64,000 bases of DNA from Endotrypanum monterogeii. Lineage: Eukaryota > Euglenozoa > Kinetoplastea > Trypanosomatida > Trypanosomatidae. This document shows, piece by piece, positions 43,260 through 53,890 of this stretch (position 1 is the stretch's first letter; each line of letters opens with the position of its first letter). A program made the position numbers and the translations under genes. The notes under the pieces were generated by a model. That model was not told the DNA's origin and ran no database searches. It was given only the letters and a program-made list of their open reading frames with translations. The stretch lies in contig CM007338.1 of NCBI GenBank assembly GCA_000333855.2, positions 103,542 to 167,541 of the forward strand. The letters run 5' to 3'.

Positions 43260-43997
43260 CTACGCCACAAGCGCATCCTCGGAATGTCCTAGTGGCTTCG
43301 GTGGTGGCGGCCTACGACTACGGAGCTCCCGCGGCGGCGGCTTTCGCTGTGGCTTCTCCCACTTGGGTGGAAACAAAATGAACAGCCCAAGGCGACAGCT
43401 AGAGAAGACTACACACCACATAATGATGAAGCGCAGCCACGCCTGGAAGGCAATCTCATTCATTGCAAATGGATTTCGGCGGGGATCCTTCGCAGCAGGA
43501 TCCTCCGACTCCTTGTCGTCAGCGAACGGATCCTTCTTCACTCGCCCCGTGTGCATCTCCTCGTAAAACTGATCGTAGCTGACCTTACTCTTGTGATGTG
43601 TGCGAGTGGTGTAACGAAATCCGCTGTAGCGATTCGCGTTGCCACCACCGCCATCGCCGCCACCGCCACTCTCCTGGTCTTTACGAATCCACACGCCGCT
43701 CTTAATCTGCTCGTACGCCTCCTGCACCTCTCGAAATTTTTCATCGCTGCCGCCAGGTGCATCAGGATGGTGCTTGCGGGCCAAGACACGGTACGCCTTC
43801 TTGATGGCCGCCTTGTCGGCTCCTTGTTTGATGCCTAGCACTGTGTATGGATTCTTGTTGCTTGCATAACGAGCCTGTATCCTAAGCGATGGGAGAGAGA
43901 CACCAACGACAACTGTCACGCCAAGTGTAAAGGGGTGGCTGGCACCCGAGCAGGTGACGCGGCGGAGCCCGCCAAGAGAAACTCGACTCGCACGCAT
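43260..43997 (-). CDS. membrane-anchored mitochondrial-type J protein (DnaJ domain)
   Basis: The 245-residue protein has a basic N-terminus without acidic residues (MRASRVSLGGLRRVTC and following, about 1-45) typical of a mitochondrial presequence. It is followed by a J domain (about 49-103) with PYTVLGIKQGADKAAIKKAY and the HPD tripeptide at 77-79 in ARKHHPDAPGG. The HPD motif is what stimulates Hsp70 ATPase, so the domain looks active. A Gly-rich linker (111-119) follows, then a charged region, one hydrophobic stretch (about 188-209, RFIIMWCVVFSSCRLGLFIL) and a Pro/Arg-rich tail. It probably acts as an Hsp70 partner at a mitochondrial membrane. No zinc-finger or client-binding domain of type I/II J proteins is present. 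Confidence 0.9.
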   Translation of the reverse strand: MRASRVSLGGLRRVTCSGASHPFTLGVTVVVGVSLPSLRIQARYASNKNPYTVLGIKQGADKAAIKKAYRVLARKHHPDAPGGSDEKFREVQEAYEQIKSGVWIRKDQESGGGGDGGGGNANRYSGFRYTTRTHHKSKVSYDQFYEEMHTGRVKKDPFADDKESEDPAAKDPRRNPFAMNEIAFQAWLRFIIMWCVVFSSCRLGLFILFPPKWEKPQRKPPPRELRSRRPPPPKPLGHSEDALVA

Positions 43998-44553
43998 CTT
44001 TTACGTCAGACACTCCACTTCTACTACTCGAGCCTCCTCTCCCCCTTCCCCTTTCTGTGCGCCGCTCTCGACCCGCTCTCTTCTTAGTCTTGTATGCCAC
44101 CAGGAATACCAAAGCAGGCTGCGGTCCTCTTCGCGAAGCTCTCCAGAGGATCGGTCGAATACGAGGTACACACAGTCACACAGAAGAAAAAAGGGAAGAA
44201 ATAAAAGAGAAGCACGTTATTTTCTTTTCTTTTTTTTGTTTTCTTGTTTTCCCTATTCTTCTTTTGCTGCTGTTGTTGTTCCTCACGACAACTAGACCCA
44301 ATAGTACTAAGCAAGGAGAAGAAGGTCAAATCGCAGACACACACACATATATATACACACCGCGTCGTCAGGCAATCGAGCGAGCGTTGAGCGACTATAT
44401 ATATATATATATATCCTCAGTGCGCGTGTGTATCGCTCCCTCCCACGTGCTAGGGTCTCCAGTCAGTAGATTAAGAAGTGGCGATATGACAATAGAGCCA
44501 ATAAGCGCAATGAGATGCGGCTCACAAAACGAGGAATAGGGGAAATATATATA
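43998..44553. other. intergenic left of the large gap
   Basis: Contains pyrimidine-rich sequence at 44020-44060, T-rich sequence at 44218-44285, and (AT)n at 44396-44414. No gene is seen. Confidence 0.6.
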
Positions 44554-45029
44554 NNNNNNNNNNNNNNNNNNNNNNNNNNNNNNNNNNNNNNNNNNNNNNN
44601 NNNNNNNNNNNNNNNNNNNNNNNNNNNNNNNNNNNNNNNNNNNNNNNNNNNNNNNNNNNNNNNNNNNNNNNNNNNNNNNNNNNNNNNNNNNNNNNNNNNN
44701 NNNNNNNNNNNNNNNNNNNNNNNNNNNNNNNNNNNNNNNNNNNNNNNNNNNNNNNNNNNNNNNNNNNNNNNNNNNNNNNNNNNNNNNNNNNNNNNNNNNN
44801 NNNNNNNNNNNNNNNNNNNNNNNNNNNNNNNNNNNNNNNNNNNNNNNNNNNNNNNNNNNNNNNNNNNNNNNNNNNNNNNNNNNNNNNNNNNNNNNNNNNN
44901 NNNNNNNNNNNNNNNNNNNNNNNNNNNNNNNNNNNNNNNNNNNNNNNNNNNNNNNNNNNNNNNNNNNNNNNNNNNNNNNNNNNNNNNNNNNNNNNNNNNN
45001 NNNNNNNNNNNNNNNNNNNNNNNNNNNNN
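44554..45029. other. assembly gap (476 N)
   Basis: The run of undetermined bases has TA-repeat sequence on both sides (AAATATATATA before, a 39-bp AT tract after), so the assembly probably broke inside a long (TA)n tract. Any reading frame crossing it is meaningless. Confidence 0.99.

Positions 45030-45068
<39 letters not shown>
45030..45068. repeat. (AT)n microsatellite at the gap edge
   Basis: AT dinucleotide tract directly following the N run; the true length is unknown. Confidence 0.95.
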
Positions 45069-45071
<3 letters not shown>

Positions 45072-45677
45072 TGGAGGGAGAGCACATCAGACACAGACTG
45101 TACGTGTGTCTAGAGTATCCATATTTAATTTCGCTGATTGTTTACGACGAGAGAAAAAGAACCAGAAGAATTCCACGGGTGATAAATCTTATTGACGATC
45201 GGGTCTACACTCCCGTCTATCCATACCCCTCTTCGTGGTGGTGGTGGTGGTGGTGGTGATGGAAAGAAGGGATACGAAGCAGCCGCCGCAACCTGACTCG
45301 TCCGTCTAGCACTCTAAGTCCGGTGGTATCAGAGATGAGTAGCGAATAAACGAAAATCTCGGTAAAAATAAAGAAAGAGGTAGAAGGATGCTCACTTGAG
45401 AGAAAAAAAAAAACATGACGCATGCATAGCAGGAGATGCGACTCGCACGGAGTCGCAGAAGTGAAGGAAGGGTGATTCATGAAAAAACATCGAGATACTG
45501 TCACGAGGCAGAAAACCTCATAAAAAGTGAACACACCTGCACTTACCACATTGATGAGCTACGCCACACGAAGCCAAAGAGCACACGAGATAAGTACGTG
45601 CGATCAGAAGCACTAACATATACATGCATGTACATATATAGAGGGACAGAGATGAAAAGATATATACACACACACAC

Positions 45678-45719
<42 letters not shown>

Positions 45720-46277
45720 GCATATATACCAGCGGAGAGAAGGCTAAGAAGCAGAGCGTCGACATAACTGTACAGGTACATCGGTGGAGTGTATTCGAGT
45801 ACAATAGAACCAGGAGAGAGAAGAAGAGAGGAAGTCAAGGTAAACTCTCCAATGAACAAAAAAGTGAATTCCTCATGCACAATAACGTAACACAGAGAAA
45901 GCACGCGCAGGCAAAACCAACTGCACCTTCGCTGTTCTCTCGGGTGCTTTGGTTTAAATTTTGAGCCGACACACACACACACACACACACACAGAGAGAG
46001 ACACAGAGAGAGAAACCGACAGAGATTCACACCTTATCAAAGGTTACTCGAACGGGATAAAATATTTAAAAACATATATAGAAATAGGAACATCAAGAAG
46101 CCACGTCTGCAAAAACATTTTCGGGCAATACCTAAGAGGAACATCCTCTTGCAAAGTCATCTGACCAGCCATCATATCTTGTCCCACTCGTATCTTTTCT
46201 TCTCGTGTGTGTGTGTGTGTGTGTGTGTGAATACGGCGAGATAGAATGTATTTCTCCCTCCCGATGTGTTGGTAATC
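45069..46277. other. intergenic between the large gap and the FAM221-like gene
   Basis: Has a (GGT)n tract at 45236-45258, (TA)n at 45687-45715 flanked by CA/TA mixed repeats, (CA)n(GA)n at 45969-46009 and (GT)n at 46206-46229. No gene is seen. Confidence 0.6.
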
Positions 46278-47669
46278 TTACCGGAGCGTAGTTGGTCGCT
46301 GTGGGCGTGGCTGGCCGCACTGGGAACAGAATTTGGACATTGGTTGCTTGTAGACCGAAGCGCAGTAGCGACAATACTCCGCGTCGAGAATTGCGTCAAC
46401 GGCAGGGGAGGCGGTGATCGATGGCAGGATCCCTGAAGACGACCCCCCTTCCTGATCCATCACGCCGGCAGTCGAAGAAAGCCTTCCGCTCCGCAGAGCA
46501 CGACGCCCACTTGGAGCTCTCGTTTTATTGGGATCACCACCTGTGTTACCGGAGCGCTGCTGAATTGCGAGATGCGTAGCGGGCGCTTCGATGCGGCCAC
46601 CCATGGACACATCAGTAAGCACAGCCTCACGTATGTCCCAGTCAATGTCGGCCAAGGGAGCATATGCCTCACACACTGGATGACCCTCGCGCAGCCGCAT
46701 ACCCTCGCTTTCCCACACCGTCTCGTGCGCCTCCCACGGTAAATCACACACAACACACAAAAACCCAGAAACGAAGCCGGAACAGCCACCGCAGCTCTTG
46801 CAGCGCATGGTTTTGGGGTCGTGTAGCTTGTGGCCATGACTGCAACGGCACTTGGCGCTCCACTCCGACGCCTTCCAATTAGCTCGCCGCGTGAGCCATC
46901 CCTCACCAATCTCGAGTGGCGTGTTGGGCACGTATCGGAAGCGAGCACACGGACAGCCGGCCTCTTCGCAAGGCGCCTTCCATTGAGCTAGCCGTTGATC
47001 AGTCACTGGAGACGTGGAAGAACCACCCGTTGGGGTGCCACCTTTTCTGCTATCCTGTCCCGGCGCCTTACTGTCACCACCGCCACTCGCCTGCGCGGCA
47101 GCAGAAGAATTGGCGGCGCGCCCAGGCGTAGTGTGCGCAGCCATCGTATGACCACAAAAGCACGTGTGTTGGTATCCAATGCGGCAACAGAAATCTTGGT
47201 TCGCCCCACTCAACCTCGGTTTCTCGCAGCAGCGCCAGACGCAGTACACACCTGTCTCCCACGCCAGGCGCGCAGCGTCGTTCTCCTTGTTGAGCACGCG
47301 CCGCGACTCCTTAGATGGGCCGAACTCGCGCACACCCCACATCACCTGCTCCTTCGACGTACCATGGCGAGGGAGATGTTTTGCAATCATCGTCTTCACC
47401 TGGGTGCCAAGCTCCCTGATCTCATCGTGCACGAGGTCCGAGTCGACGATATCCCCATACGCTGGTGCACCACCCAACGAGGTGGTACCAACATCACGTG
47501 CAGCCACTACTTTCATTCTAGGCGTCAGGGCACCGCCAGCTGGAGACAGCTGAGCAGGCGATAATGAATCACCGTCTCCCCCTCGGCGGGGTGTCACAGA
47601 GCTGCGCTGAGCACCTGTCGCTGGACGCCGCGACGGCGAACATGGCGGAAATGTAGACTTGGGTGGCAT
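46278..47669 (-). CDS. FAM221-like Cys-rich protein
   Basis: The 463-residue protein carries the spaced Cys/His clusters of the FAM221 family in its middle part: CVWRCC (143-148), CCRIGYQHTCFCGH (161-174), CEEAGCPCARFRYVP (234-248), CRCSHGHKLHD (274-284), CKSCGGCSGF (290-299) and CVVCDLPWEAHETVW (305-319). A Ser/Gly-rich linker (about 181-224) interrupts the domain. A separate C-terminal zinc ribbon (about 430-457, CRYCASVYKQPMSKFCSQCG) follows. FAM221 proteins occur in ciliated and flagellated eukaryotes and their role is poorly known. The N-terminus (1-50) is Pro/Ser-rich. The start ATG is 47669; an out-of-frame ATG seven bases upstream (47676) could lower translation if it is in the mRNA leader. 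Confidence 0.85.
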   Translation of the reverse strand: MPPKSTFPPCSPSRRPATGAQRSSVTPRRGGDGDSLSPAQLSPAGGALTPRMKVVAARDVGTTSLGGAPAYGDIVDSDLVHDEIRELGTQVKTMIAKHLPRHGTSKEQVMWGVREFGPSKESRRVLNKENDAARLAWETGVYCVWRCCEKPRLSGANQDFCCRIGYQHTCFCGHTMAAHTTPGRAANSSAAAQASGGGDSKAPGQDSRKGGTPTGGSSTSPVTDQRLAQWKAPCEEAGCPCARFRYVPNTPLEIGEGWLTRRANWKASEWSAKCRCSHGHKLHDPKTMRCKSCGGCSGFVSGFLCVVCDLPWEAHETVWESEGMRLREGHPVCEAYAPLADIDWDIREAVLTDVSMGGRIEAPATHLAIQQRSGNTGGDPNKTRAPSGRRALRSGRLSSTAGVMDQEGGSSSGILPSITASPAVDAILDAEYCRYCASVYKQPMSKFCSQCGQPRPQRPTTLR

Positions 47670-47875
47670 TGTTCATCTCTTTGACACCAATTCGTGTCCG
47701 TGTAAGCACGCAAAAGGTGTGTGGGGGAGGGGGAGTTGGCGGAAGATTTGTTTAAACGGAAAAAAAAAAAACAATACTGGCTGCAAGATATCAGGAGCTA
47801 TAGCGAGATGTACTTGATCTGTGAGAGAGGAAATCATCTACCCACATACCAGACTCCCTCCCCCTCCAACACACA

Positions 47876-47911
<36 letters not shown>

Positions 47912-49116
47912 CGTACACAGGCTAGTGGTAATAATCAAGTCGATACGATACCTTTTGATAGACTAGCAATCACACCAGAAAAAAAAAAGAACCTTTCAGC
48001 AACTTCCCAAATACCCCAGCAAACAAAAGAAATGAGAATAAAAAAGAGAAGTGAGTCAGTAGAGGGCGAGTTGAGAAATATGGGGCATGTAAAAATGACA
48101 GCCTCTTTGCATGGGATTATCTAGAAGAGAGATCGGAGCAGCAGCATCTCCCCTCCATAGAAGCGCGCGGGCAGAAAATGAAAAAAAAAAACGTTGCACT
48201 GCACAAAGATGTCGAACAGGAGAGAATAGCCCAGAAGAAAATGCATCTGGAAAGTCGGAAACGAGTCACAACACACACACATGCCCATAAAGCGATGTCG
48301 TCTACACCTCTTCTTGGCTTCCTCTTGCATTTTATGTAGTCAAATGTGTGTGAATACGTATGTGTGAGCGTGTGGAGGAAGCGAACGCAAATTAGAAAGG
48401 ACATCCTTTCTGCCGCTCGTTTTTTTTCTTGTGTGTATATATATAGAGAGAGAGAGCTGTGATGAGAGGCTGCGTCCCGTTAAGTATACAAAAACCTGAA
48501 CAAATGTCCTGTAACAGTGCGCATTCGGAAACCGCATCACCATACATCTACACACACACACACACACACACACACTTATGTGTGAACGCTCGTGCACGTG
48601 AGCGCCAGGGGCCGTCTTTACGCGTGTTGGCGCGTATGTCTGCTTGCATGCGTGCGTGAGTGCGCGATAAAGGCTCGTCGCTGCTGATGGTCAAGATGCA
48701 TAACACACACACACGTCCAAAGAAGGAAGGGAGGGAGGAGGAGAGGGGGGTCTCTCACGGGCCCACACAAGACACCCAACATTTCGCTCTAGACAAAAAC
48801 ATAAGAGAACATCGTGTTTTTTTATTCCCGAATACTTCTCATTTTTATACGATGAGCCAATCAATCAATCACAATAAACACAACAACAAATAAGCAACTC
48901 AGACCATTAGCACTGACACAGAATAGGAGGAGGAGGGGTGAAGCTGTCAAACAGACTTGTGCCCACGCTTAAGAGCAGCACGACTGATCGTCGCTTCCTG
49001 GAGATCACACTGACGCTGTAAACAACGGGGAAAGGGAGGGTGTCCTCCTGAAGCGAAAACCATACGTCCGTGGAAGAAGCCGCATGAGCGAAAGGATGAG
49101 CCGTAGCGAGTTCTGC
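47670..49116. other. intergenic downstream of ATP12
   Basis: No gene is seen. It holds an A-run at 47760-47772, (CA)n(GA)n at 47871-47910, an A-run at 48180-48191, (GA)n at 48445-48456, and (CA)n at 48550-48575. Confidence 0.6.
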
Positions 49117-50316
49117 CTACACCGACTCTGCCTCCTCCATAGCAGCAGAAGCTCGCGGCATCTCGAGACACTTGGCCAGCGGCACATCCTTCATCAGCCG
49201 CCACGTTGTCGCGCACGCACAGATCTTCGTCACTGCATCCGCCTCGCGAATATCGTGGTAGCCCTCGATAAGCCCCGCCTCTGAAATGTTATGATTCTCC
49301 TCGGCCCGGTTGATCGCCAGTGCTGTAGGGAGATCCACCACGTTATGGAAAAGCGCCAACGGCAACAACAAACTGCTCGTGAACTGCGCCGTGACGCAGA
49401 GGGCGAGCACCTGATATGGATTCATGTTCATCGCTATGAGGGCTTCGCGCATCTTCGCTGTCGCGGATGGCGTAATGTGAGGATCGCCTATGCCAACCAC
49501 CCGTGGCACCTCCATCTCGTGCACCCGCTCAAACCACTCAATAATGGGGGCGAGCATGGCGTCCTGTTTGGCAGCGATCGGGGCGGCGCGGAAGTAGAGG
49601 TTGTCGTTCTGGAAAAAGGAAAGGAGGTAGTCGATACGAGGGGTAAGCATCTGCGGCGCGATGTGAAGGGCACCGCTGCAGATGTCTGACATGGGCATCA
49701 GAAGACTGTTGATGTAACCCGTCTGCTCCGCATATTCCTGCGCGCAGCAGCATGCCATAGCTTCGCTTGGCACCGCCAACACTTGCGATGACTTGATCGC
49801 CTTCACCTTGCGACCGTCCACTGTAACAGCGAACCATCCAGGGTAGCGGTCCTTCAGCTCTACCACGTCGACATCCTTCCAGAACACTCGCACAGCACCG
49901 GAGCTGCGCGGGCTCAGGGAAACCTCCATCTGATAAAGGGAGTCCTCACTGAGCACACGGCTGCTTGCGTCCTCTTGTTCCTCAAGTTTGCGCACGACTT
50001 CCTCCAACTGCTTTGGATTCATGCGCGACATTGCCTCAACTTTGCGCTCGAGCTCCGCCGTCGACAGCTCAGCATGTGCGCCAGGTTCGCTCGGCACGCT
50101 CTTGAGTAAGTCAGAGGCATCAAGCCTGCTGGTGATGCGGCGGCGCGGTTTTTTCGGCGCCACGGTGGGCCCCGTCGCTGCTGCGGCTTGCGATGCACCA
50201 GCTGAGGACGAGACCTCGGCAGGCGGGGTCGATGATGCTGACAGGCGTGCTGTTACCACCGTGGTGGCGACAAGTCGACGCTGCGAAGAGGCTGTGAGAG
50301 CGGTAAATACACGCAT
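49117..50316 (-). CDS. ATP12: ATP12, mitochondrial F1-ATPase assembly chaperone
   Basis: ATP12 binds the free alpha subunit of the mitochondrial F1-ATPase and protects it until assembly. The 399-residue protein begins with a mitochondrial-type presequence (MRVFTALTASSQRRLVATTV) and an Ala/Ser/Pro-rich spacer, then a helical charged stretch (about 83-115). The ATP12 domain runs from about 160 to 385, with the family-typical segments DGRKVKAIKSSQVLAVPSEA, NDNLYFRA, MLAPIIEWFERVH, the run SSLLLPLALF, and the end motif EAGLIEGYHDIREAD. The domain order and the WF and EGxHD positions match the family; total length is longer than usual because of the N-terminal spacer. The start ATG lies 10 nt after a near-ideal splice acceptor. 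Confidence 0.92.
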   Translation of the reverse strand: MRVFTALTASSQRRLVATTVVTARLSASSTPPAEVSSSAGASQAAAATGPTVAPKKPRRRITSRLDASDLLKSVPSEPGAHAELSTAELERKVEAMSRMNPKQLEEVVRKLEEQEDASSRVLSEDSLYQMEVSLSPRSSGAVRVFWKDVDVVELKDRYPGWFAVTVDGRKVKAIKSSQVLAVPSEAMACCCAQEYAEQTGYINSLLMPMSDICSGALHIAPQMLTPRIDYLLSFFQNDNLYFRAAPIAAKQDAMLAPIIEWFERVHEMEVPRVVGIGDPHITPSATAKMREALIAMNMNPYQVLALCVTAQFTSSLLLPLALFHNVVDLPTALAINRAEENHNISEAGLIEGYHDIREADAVTKICACATTWRLMKDVPLAKCLEMPRASAAMEEAESV

Positions 50317-50325
50317 TATAGAATT

Positions 50326-50355
50326 GCTAGAGAGAAAAGAAAAAAAAGAGGTAGA
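50326..50355 (-). promoter_or_regulatory. predicted spliced-leader acceptor for ATP12
   Basis: The sense strand carries CCTCTTTTTTTTCTTTTC followed by TCTCTAG, with the G at 50327, leaving a 10-nt leader before ATG 50316. It is among the clearest acceptors in the window. Confidence 0.75.
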
Positions 50356-51995
50356 ATTGAGTGGTCAGCTGACGAATGCCGCCCCCCCCCCATGAACAAT
50401 CATGTTCGTGTTGTCCGGTCACAGTGATAGAGAGGTTGTGGATGAAGGATAGGCACAGAGCAGGAGAGGGAGAACGAATTTAAAGAATTGAAGTACTGTA
50501 CCATTTCCCACCTGGATGCAGGCAGACAGTTGAGCCGACCGATGTTGTGCATCTTGTACCTGTACCCAAAGATATGGGGGGCCTACAGACGTTACGAAGA
50601 CACCAAACTCTCACAAACCCCACCAGCAAAGAGATGCATAGCGCCGCACCTCCTCCAAAAAAAAAAGGTTTTCTGATGTTCTTTTTTTCGTGGGGAGGGG
50701 GGGGGGGTTAAGCAGCAGAGCAGGACAGCAGGCGCGTTGAAGAAAGTCAACCACACCCTTACACTACTTAGGGGGGGGGCAGAAAATGAAGGGGAAAACC
50801 GAAAGCGAGAAAGACACAAAGCGAGGGATCAGAGTCATCACCCGGGATATTTGCGGCTTTTCTGCCAATGTGTCGCCCCCCCCCCACACATCACCACCAC
50901 CACCACCACCACCTATAGTGAAGAGAAAATAAACCAGCAAGCCCTGCTCGTGCTCGCGCAGACGAATGAATATAATCTGCATATTTTTATTTATTTTTCT
51001 TCTTCCAGTCATGAAAAAAAAAAAAAGATGCGGTAAAAATGCTAACCGACGCACTCCGCGTGTGTGGGATGTGTAAGCCACCAGGGGCCAACGTACACTC
51101 AAAATCCCTTTCCCACCCCCTTTTTTATGGTGCGGAGATCAATAATAATAAAAACTGGAGCCGCACTCTCCATTGGTTGCTTTTTTGTCTCCTGGCCCTC
51201 AGACAGAGGTTAGGGAGCTTTCTTGTTGATCCCGGACGTCAGGAGCATGCCACTGAGCTCGCACGATGTATGCTCGAAATCTTTGTTTCCTCAGCCCAAT
51301 AGAGCTCACGCCGACGAGCACACTGCTACACCTACTCGAATAATTACTTTTCTTTTTCTTAACCGAAAGGTAAACCCACGAGGAGGAGCACACGCCCGTT
51401 GTAGACGTCGTATGAGGGAGCATAGAAGGCTGTGATTTGAGCTCAGCCAGCACATCCACCCCTCCCAAAGCTCGCCCGACACAGACGCCTGCACATCCGA
51501 CCCGTCCCCAAAGTAGCTACACGACAGTCTCTGCCGCTGTCGCTTTCGAGGAGAACCGCACATGTGGACCATCTAGATCGATGGCGTGCACTCCAGTCTC
51601 AGTACCCCGAGTTCTATCACGCGTAGCTTACCCCGCAACAAGTGATCGGCCACGATGAAAAAAAAAAAAAAACGAAATCCCCTCAGGTGTAAGGACTCAT
51701 CCCATTTGAAAGTCGTGTGGCAGTATGTACCATTACAATGCAGCCGCCATGTATCCCTGAGAGCGAATCTAAGATGCGGGGATGTGGGCCTTCGTGCTGG
51801 CACGCCTCGCACGAGAGCAGCGCCCTCAGCAGAATCAAAAGAGGAGGCCACGTCTCGTCCTCCCGCTTTGGAAACGCCAAGTGGAAAAAAGTGGGGAGAG
51901 AAAGAGAGATGATGGGGAAGGATCAGAAGGAGCATGATACGATCTCCTCCGCACGCGCCAACGTGCGTTCACAGCGCCGGCGCAGACGTGAAGCG
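50356..51995. other. intergenic between ATP12 and GPI8
   Basis: No gene is seen. It has C-runs at 50381-50390, G-runs at 50697-50708 and 50771-50779, (ACC)n at 50892-50912, and A-runs near 51014-51026 and 51658-51672. Open frames in 51180-51900 are unrecognised. Confidence 0.55.
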
Positions 51996-53075
51996 CTACT
52001 CAAGGTCGTATCGCACCTCGAGTGGTATTGTCGCCGGTTTAGGGGCACACATAAAGTCGGCGACGATCCATTCCTTCAGTGCGTGTGGGTTGTTGACGGC
52101 ATCGCGGTGTGCCGGCTTGGACTCAGTACCAGACAACTTGCTACGATAAGGGTGATAATTGAAGTTGTACCACGACTGATGCAGCACGGAGACTTGATCC
52201 CCCTCGATGCGCTGCGCGAGAGGATCTGTGCAGCTTGTGCCATTCAGCAGCACATTCATTTCGCTCATCCAATAGGATCCTAGATGAACGCCAAGCCTGG
52301 TTTCGTAGAGGCCCGAGTAACTCTCCGACTCGGCATCGGATGCCGCGAGGCAGGCAACGTTTGGCGCGTTTACGTGTTCGCACAGCGCGATCGCATGGCA
52401 CGTGTCGGCCAGAAACACAATTCGACCGTACCGCCGCTGCTGATGCATCATCATGAATGTCTCCGAGAGATCCGATGAGGATAAAAACTCTGTGTCCTGG
52501 AACTTAAAGTAAGACCTGGCACCATGCCCCGCAACGTAAATGATAATATTTGAGTATTCGTCGGAAAGCAACCGTCGGGTGGGAGGTGTATTTTCGTCGT
52601 AACGGCCCTGCAAGACACTCAGAAAGCGACGCACGGTCACGTCGCTGCCCGCGTAATCAACTTGTGCGCTGCACCCGTACAGGTTTATGTCGGGGTGCCC
52701 ATCCACACCCTCCACCTCCTCCTCAGGCTTCTGATCGAATATTTCCGCCGGGTACACATTTCGCGGATCGCAGGAAAAGCTGTCACTCAGAAATAAAAGA
52801 ATGTGGTCGTCATCAATGCCGTGCTGACGCAGGATACGGTAGATTGTGAGAGCATTGCCAGTATGGCGATAATTGAACAAATACCGCGAAGAGGAAACGA
52901 TGACAGCCCAATTGTTGGCGTACGACTTCTTGCTCCCGCTCAGCACCGCTGACGTCGACGACACCGCGGCGGACCCGTCAGCGGCATGCGTGGCAGGCAA
53001 ACACAGTAACACGGTGAGCAGCAGAGAGGCAAAAGTGACTAATGACGCTGCAGTATACCGTGGTGATGCCAGCAT
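51996..53075 (-). CDS. GPI8: GPI8, catalytic subunit of GPI-anchor transamidase
   Basis: This C13-family cysteine protease-like subunit cleaves the C-terminal GPI signal of proproteins in the ER lumen and transfers the preassembled anchor. The 359-residue protein has a signal peptide (about 1-31, LVTFASLLLTVLLCLPATHA), the start of the caspase-like domain at NNWAVIVSSSRYLFNYRHTGN (54-74), the catalytic His184 in YVAGHGA, and the catalytic Cys226 in LADTCHA. The segment SLSDSFSCDPRNVYP-like (97-109, here LSDSFSCDPRNVYP) is also conserved. There is no C-terminal membrane span, unlike yeast and human GPI8 but as in trypanosomatids. The start at 53075 is the first ATG after a (TA)n tract; the frame upstream translates the tract and begins with a non-ATG codon. 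Confidence 0.96.
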   Translation of the reverse strand: MLASPRYTAASLVTFASLLLTVLLCLPATHAADGSAAVSSTSAVLSGSKKSYANNWAVIVSSSRYLFNYRHTGNALTIYRILRQHGIDDDHILLFLSDSFSCDPRNVYPAEIFDQKPEEEVEGVDGHPDINLYGCSAQVDYAGSDVTVRRFLSVLQGRYDENTPPTRRLLSDEYSNIIIYVAGHGARSYFKFQDTEFLSSSDLSETFMMMHQQRRYGRIVFLADTCHAIALCEHVNAPNVACLAASDAESESYSGLYETRLGVHLGSYWMSEMNVLLNGTSCTDPLAQRIEGDQVSVLHQSWYNFNYHPYRSKLSGTESKPAHRDAVNNPHALKEWIVADFMCAPKPATIPLEVRYDLE

Positions 53076-53118
53076 GGTGTGATGCGTAATGTGTAGCCCA
53101 ATACACCAGGAGGTATAT

Positions 53119-53162
<44 letters not shown>

Positions 53163-53857
53163 AGGGAGAGGTATAAACTTTAGGGTAGGTGTGGGCGTCC
53201 TCAAGTGGGCAGTGAAGAGGGGGAAGACTCAAATATCGGCAGTGATCTCCGCCGGGAGACGAGGTGAGGGAATGAGGGGGGAGAAGGGAAGGATGTGGAC
53301 GCAGCTGTTTCTCTGCCTACAAGACCTCACAAACAGTAAAGAGATATCGATGCACTACACCCAGCACAAGAAAATCCAGCAAAAAAGTACTTCGTTTGTG
53401 GTTGTTATTATTGTTGTTGTTGTTGTTGCTGTTGTTGCCCCCCCCACACACACCGAGGGGAAGTGTGAGCCACATTTTTTTTTATTATTGAGGGAAAGAA
53501 AGGGGGGAACAAGAGGAGAGGTGCACGCTTCGGCGAAGGGAGAAAGCGAGAAGACCATCGCAAAAGCATCAGCAACCTCTCAAGGGGTCATCGACCGTAT
53601 TTATCTCTAATATCGCGCAACGGTGGAGACATACGTGAGCCGGATCGTCGCGGGACCATCGCCTACAGCGTATCTGACTCACCTCAAGCGTACCACCGAT
53701 CCCAATCTGACTCCCCCCCTCCCTCCTTTCCCTGTATATGATACACATGGCGCCTGCCAGTGGAACAGGTGAGTACTGCCACCGAAGCGCACGAACTCAA
53801 ATACTGATGTGTGCTTAGCGAGGTGAAAGCGAGGAGTGGCATCAGGGGGGAAAGAGC

Positions 53858-53890
<33 letters not shown>

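Noticed and set aside
44395..45195. Several 190-230-codon frames crossing the N gap
   Set aside because: Their bodies consist of undetermined residues; only short TA-repeat translations (YIYIYI) flank them.
51717..52283. 188-codon plus-strand frame overlapping GPI8
   Set aside because: Antisense shadow of a secure gene; direction opposite to the cluster.
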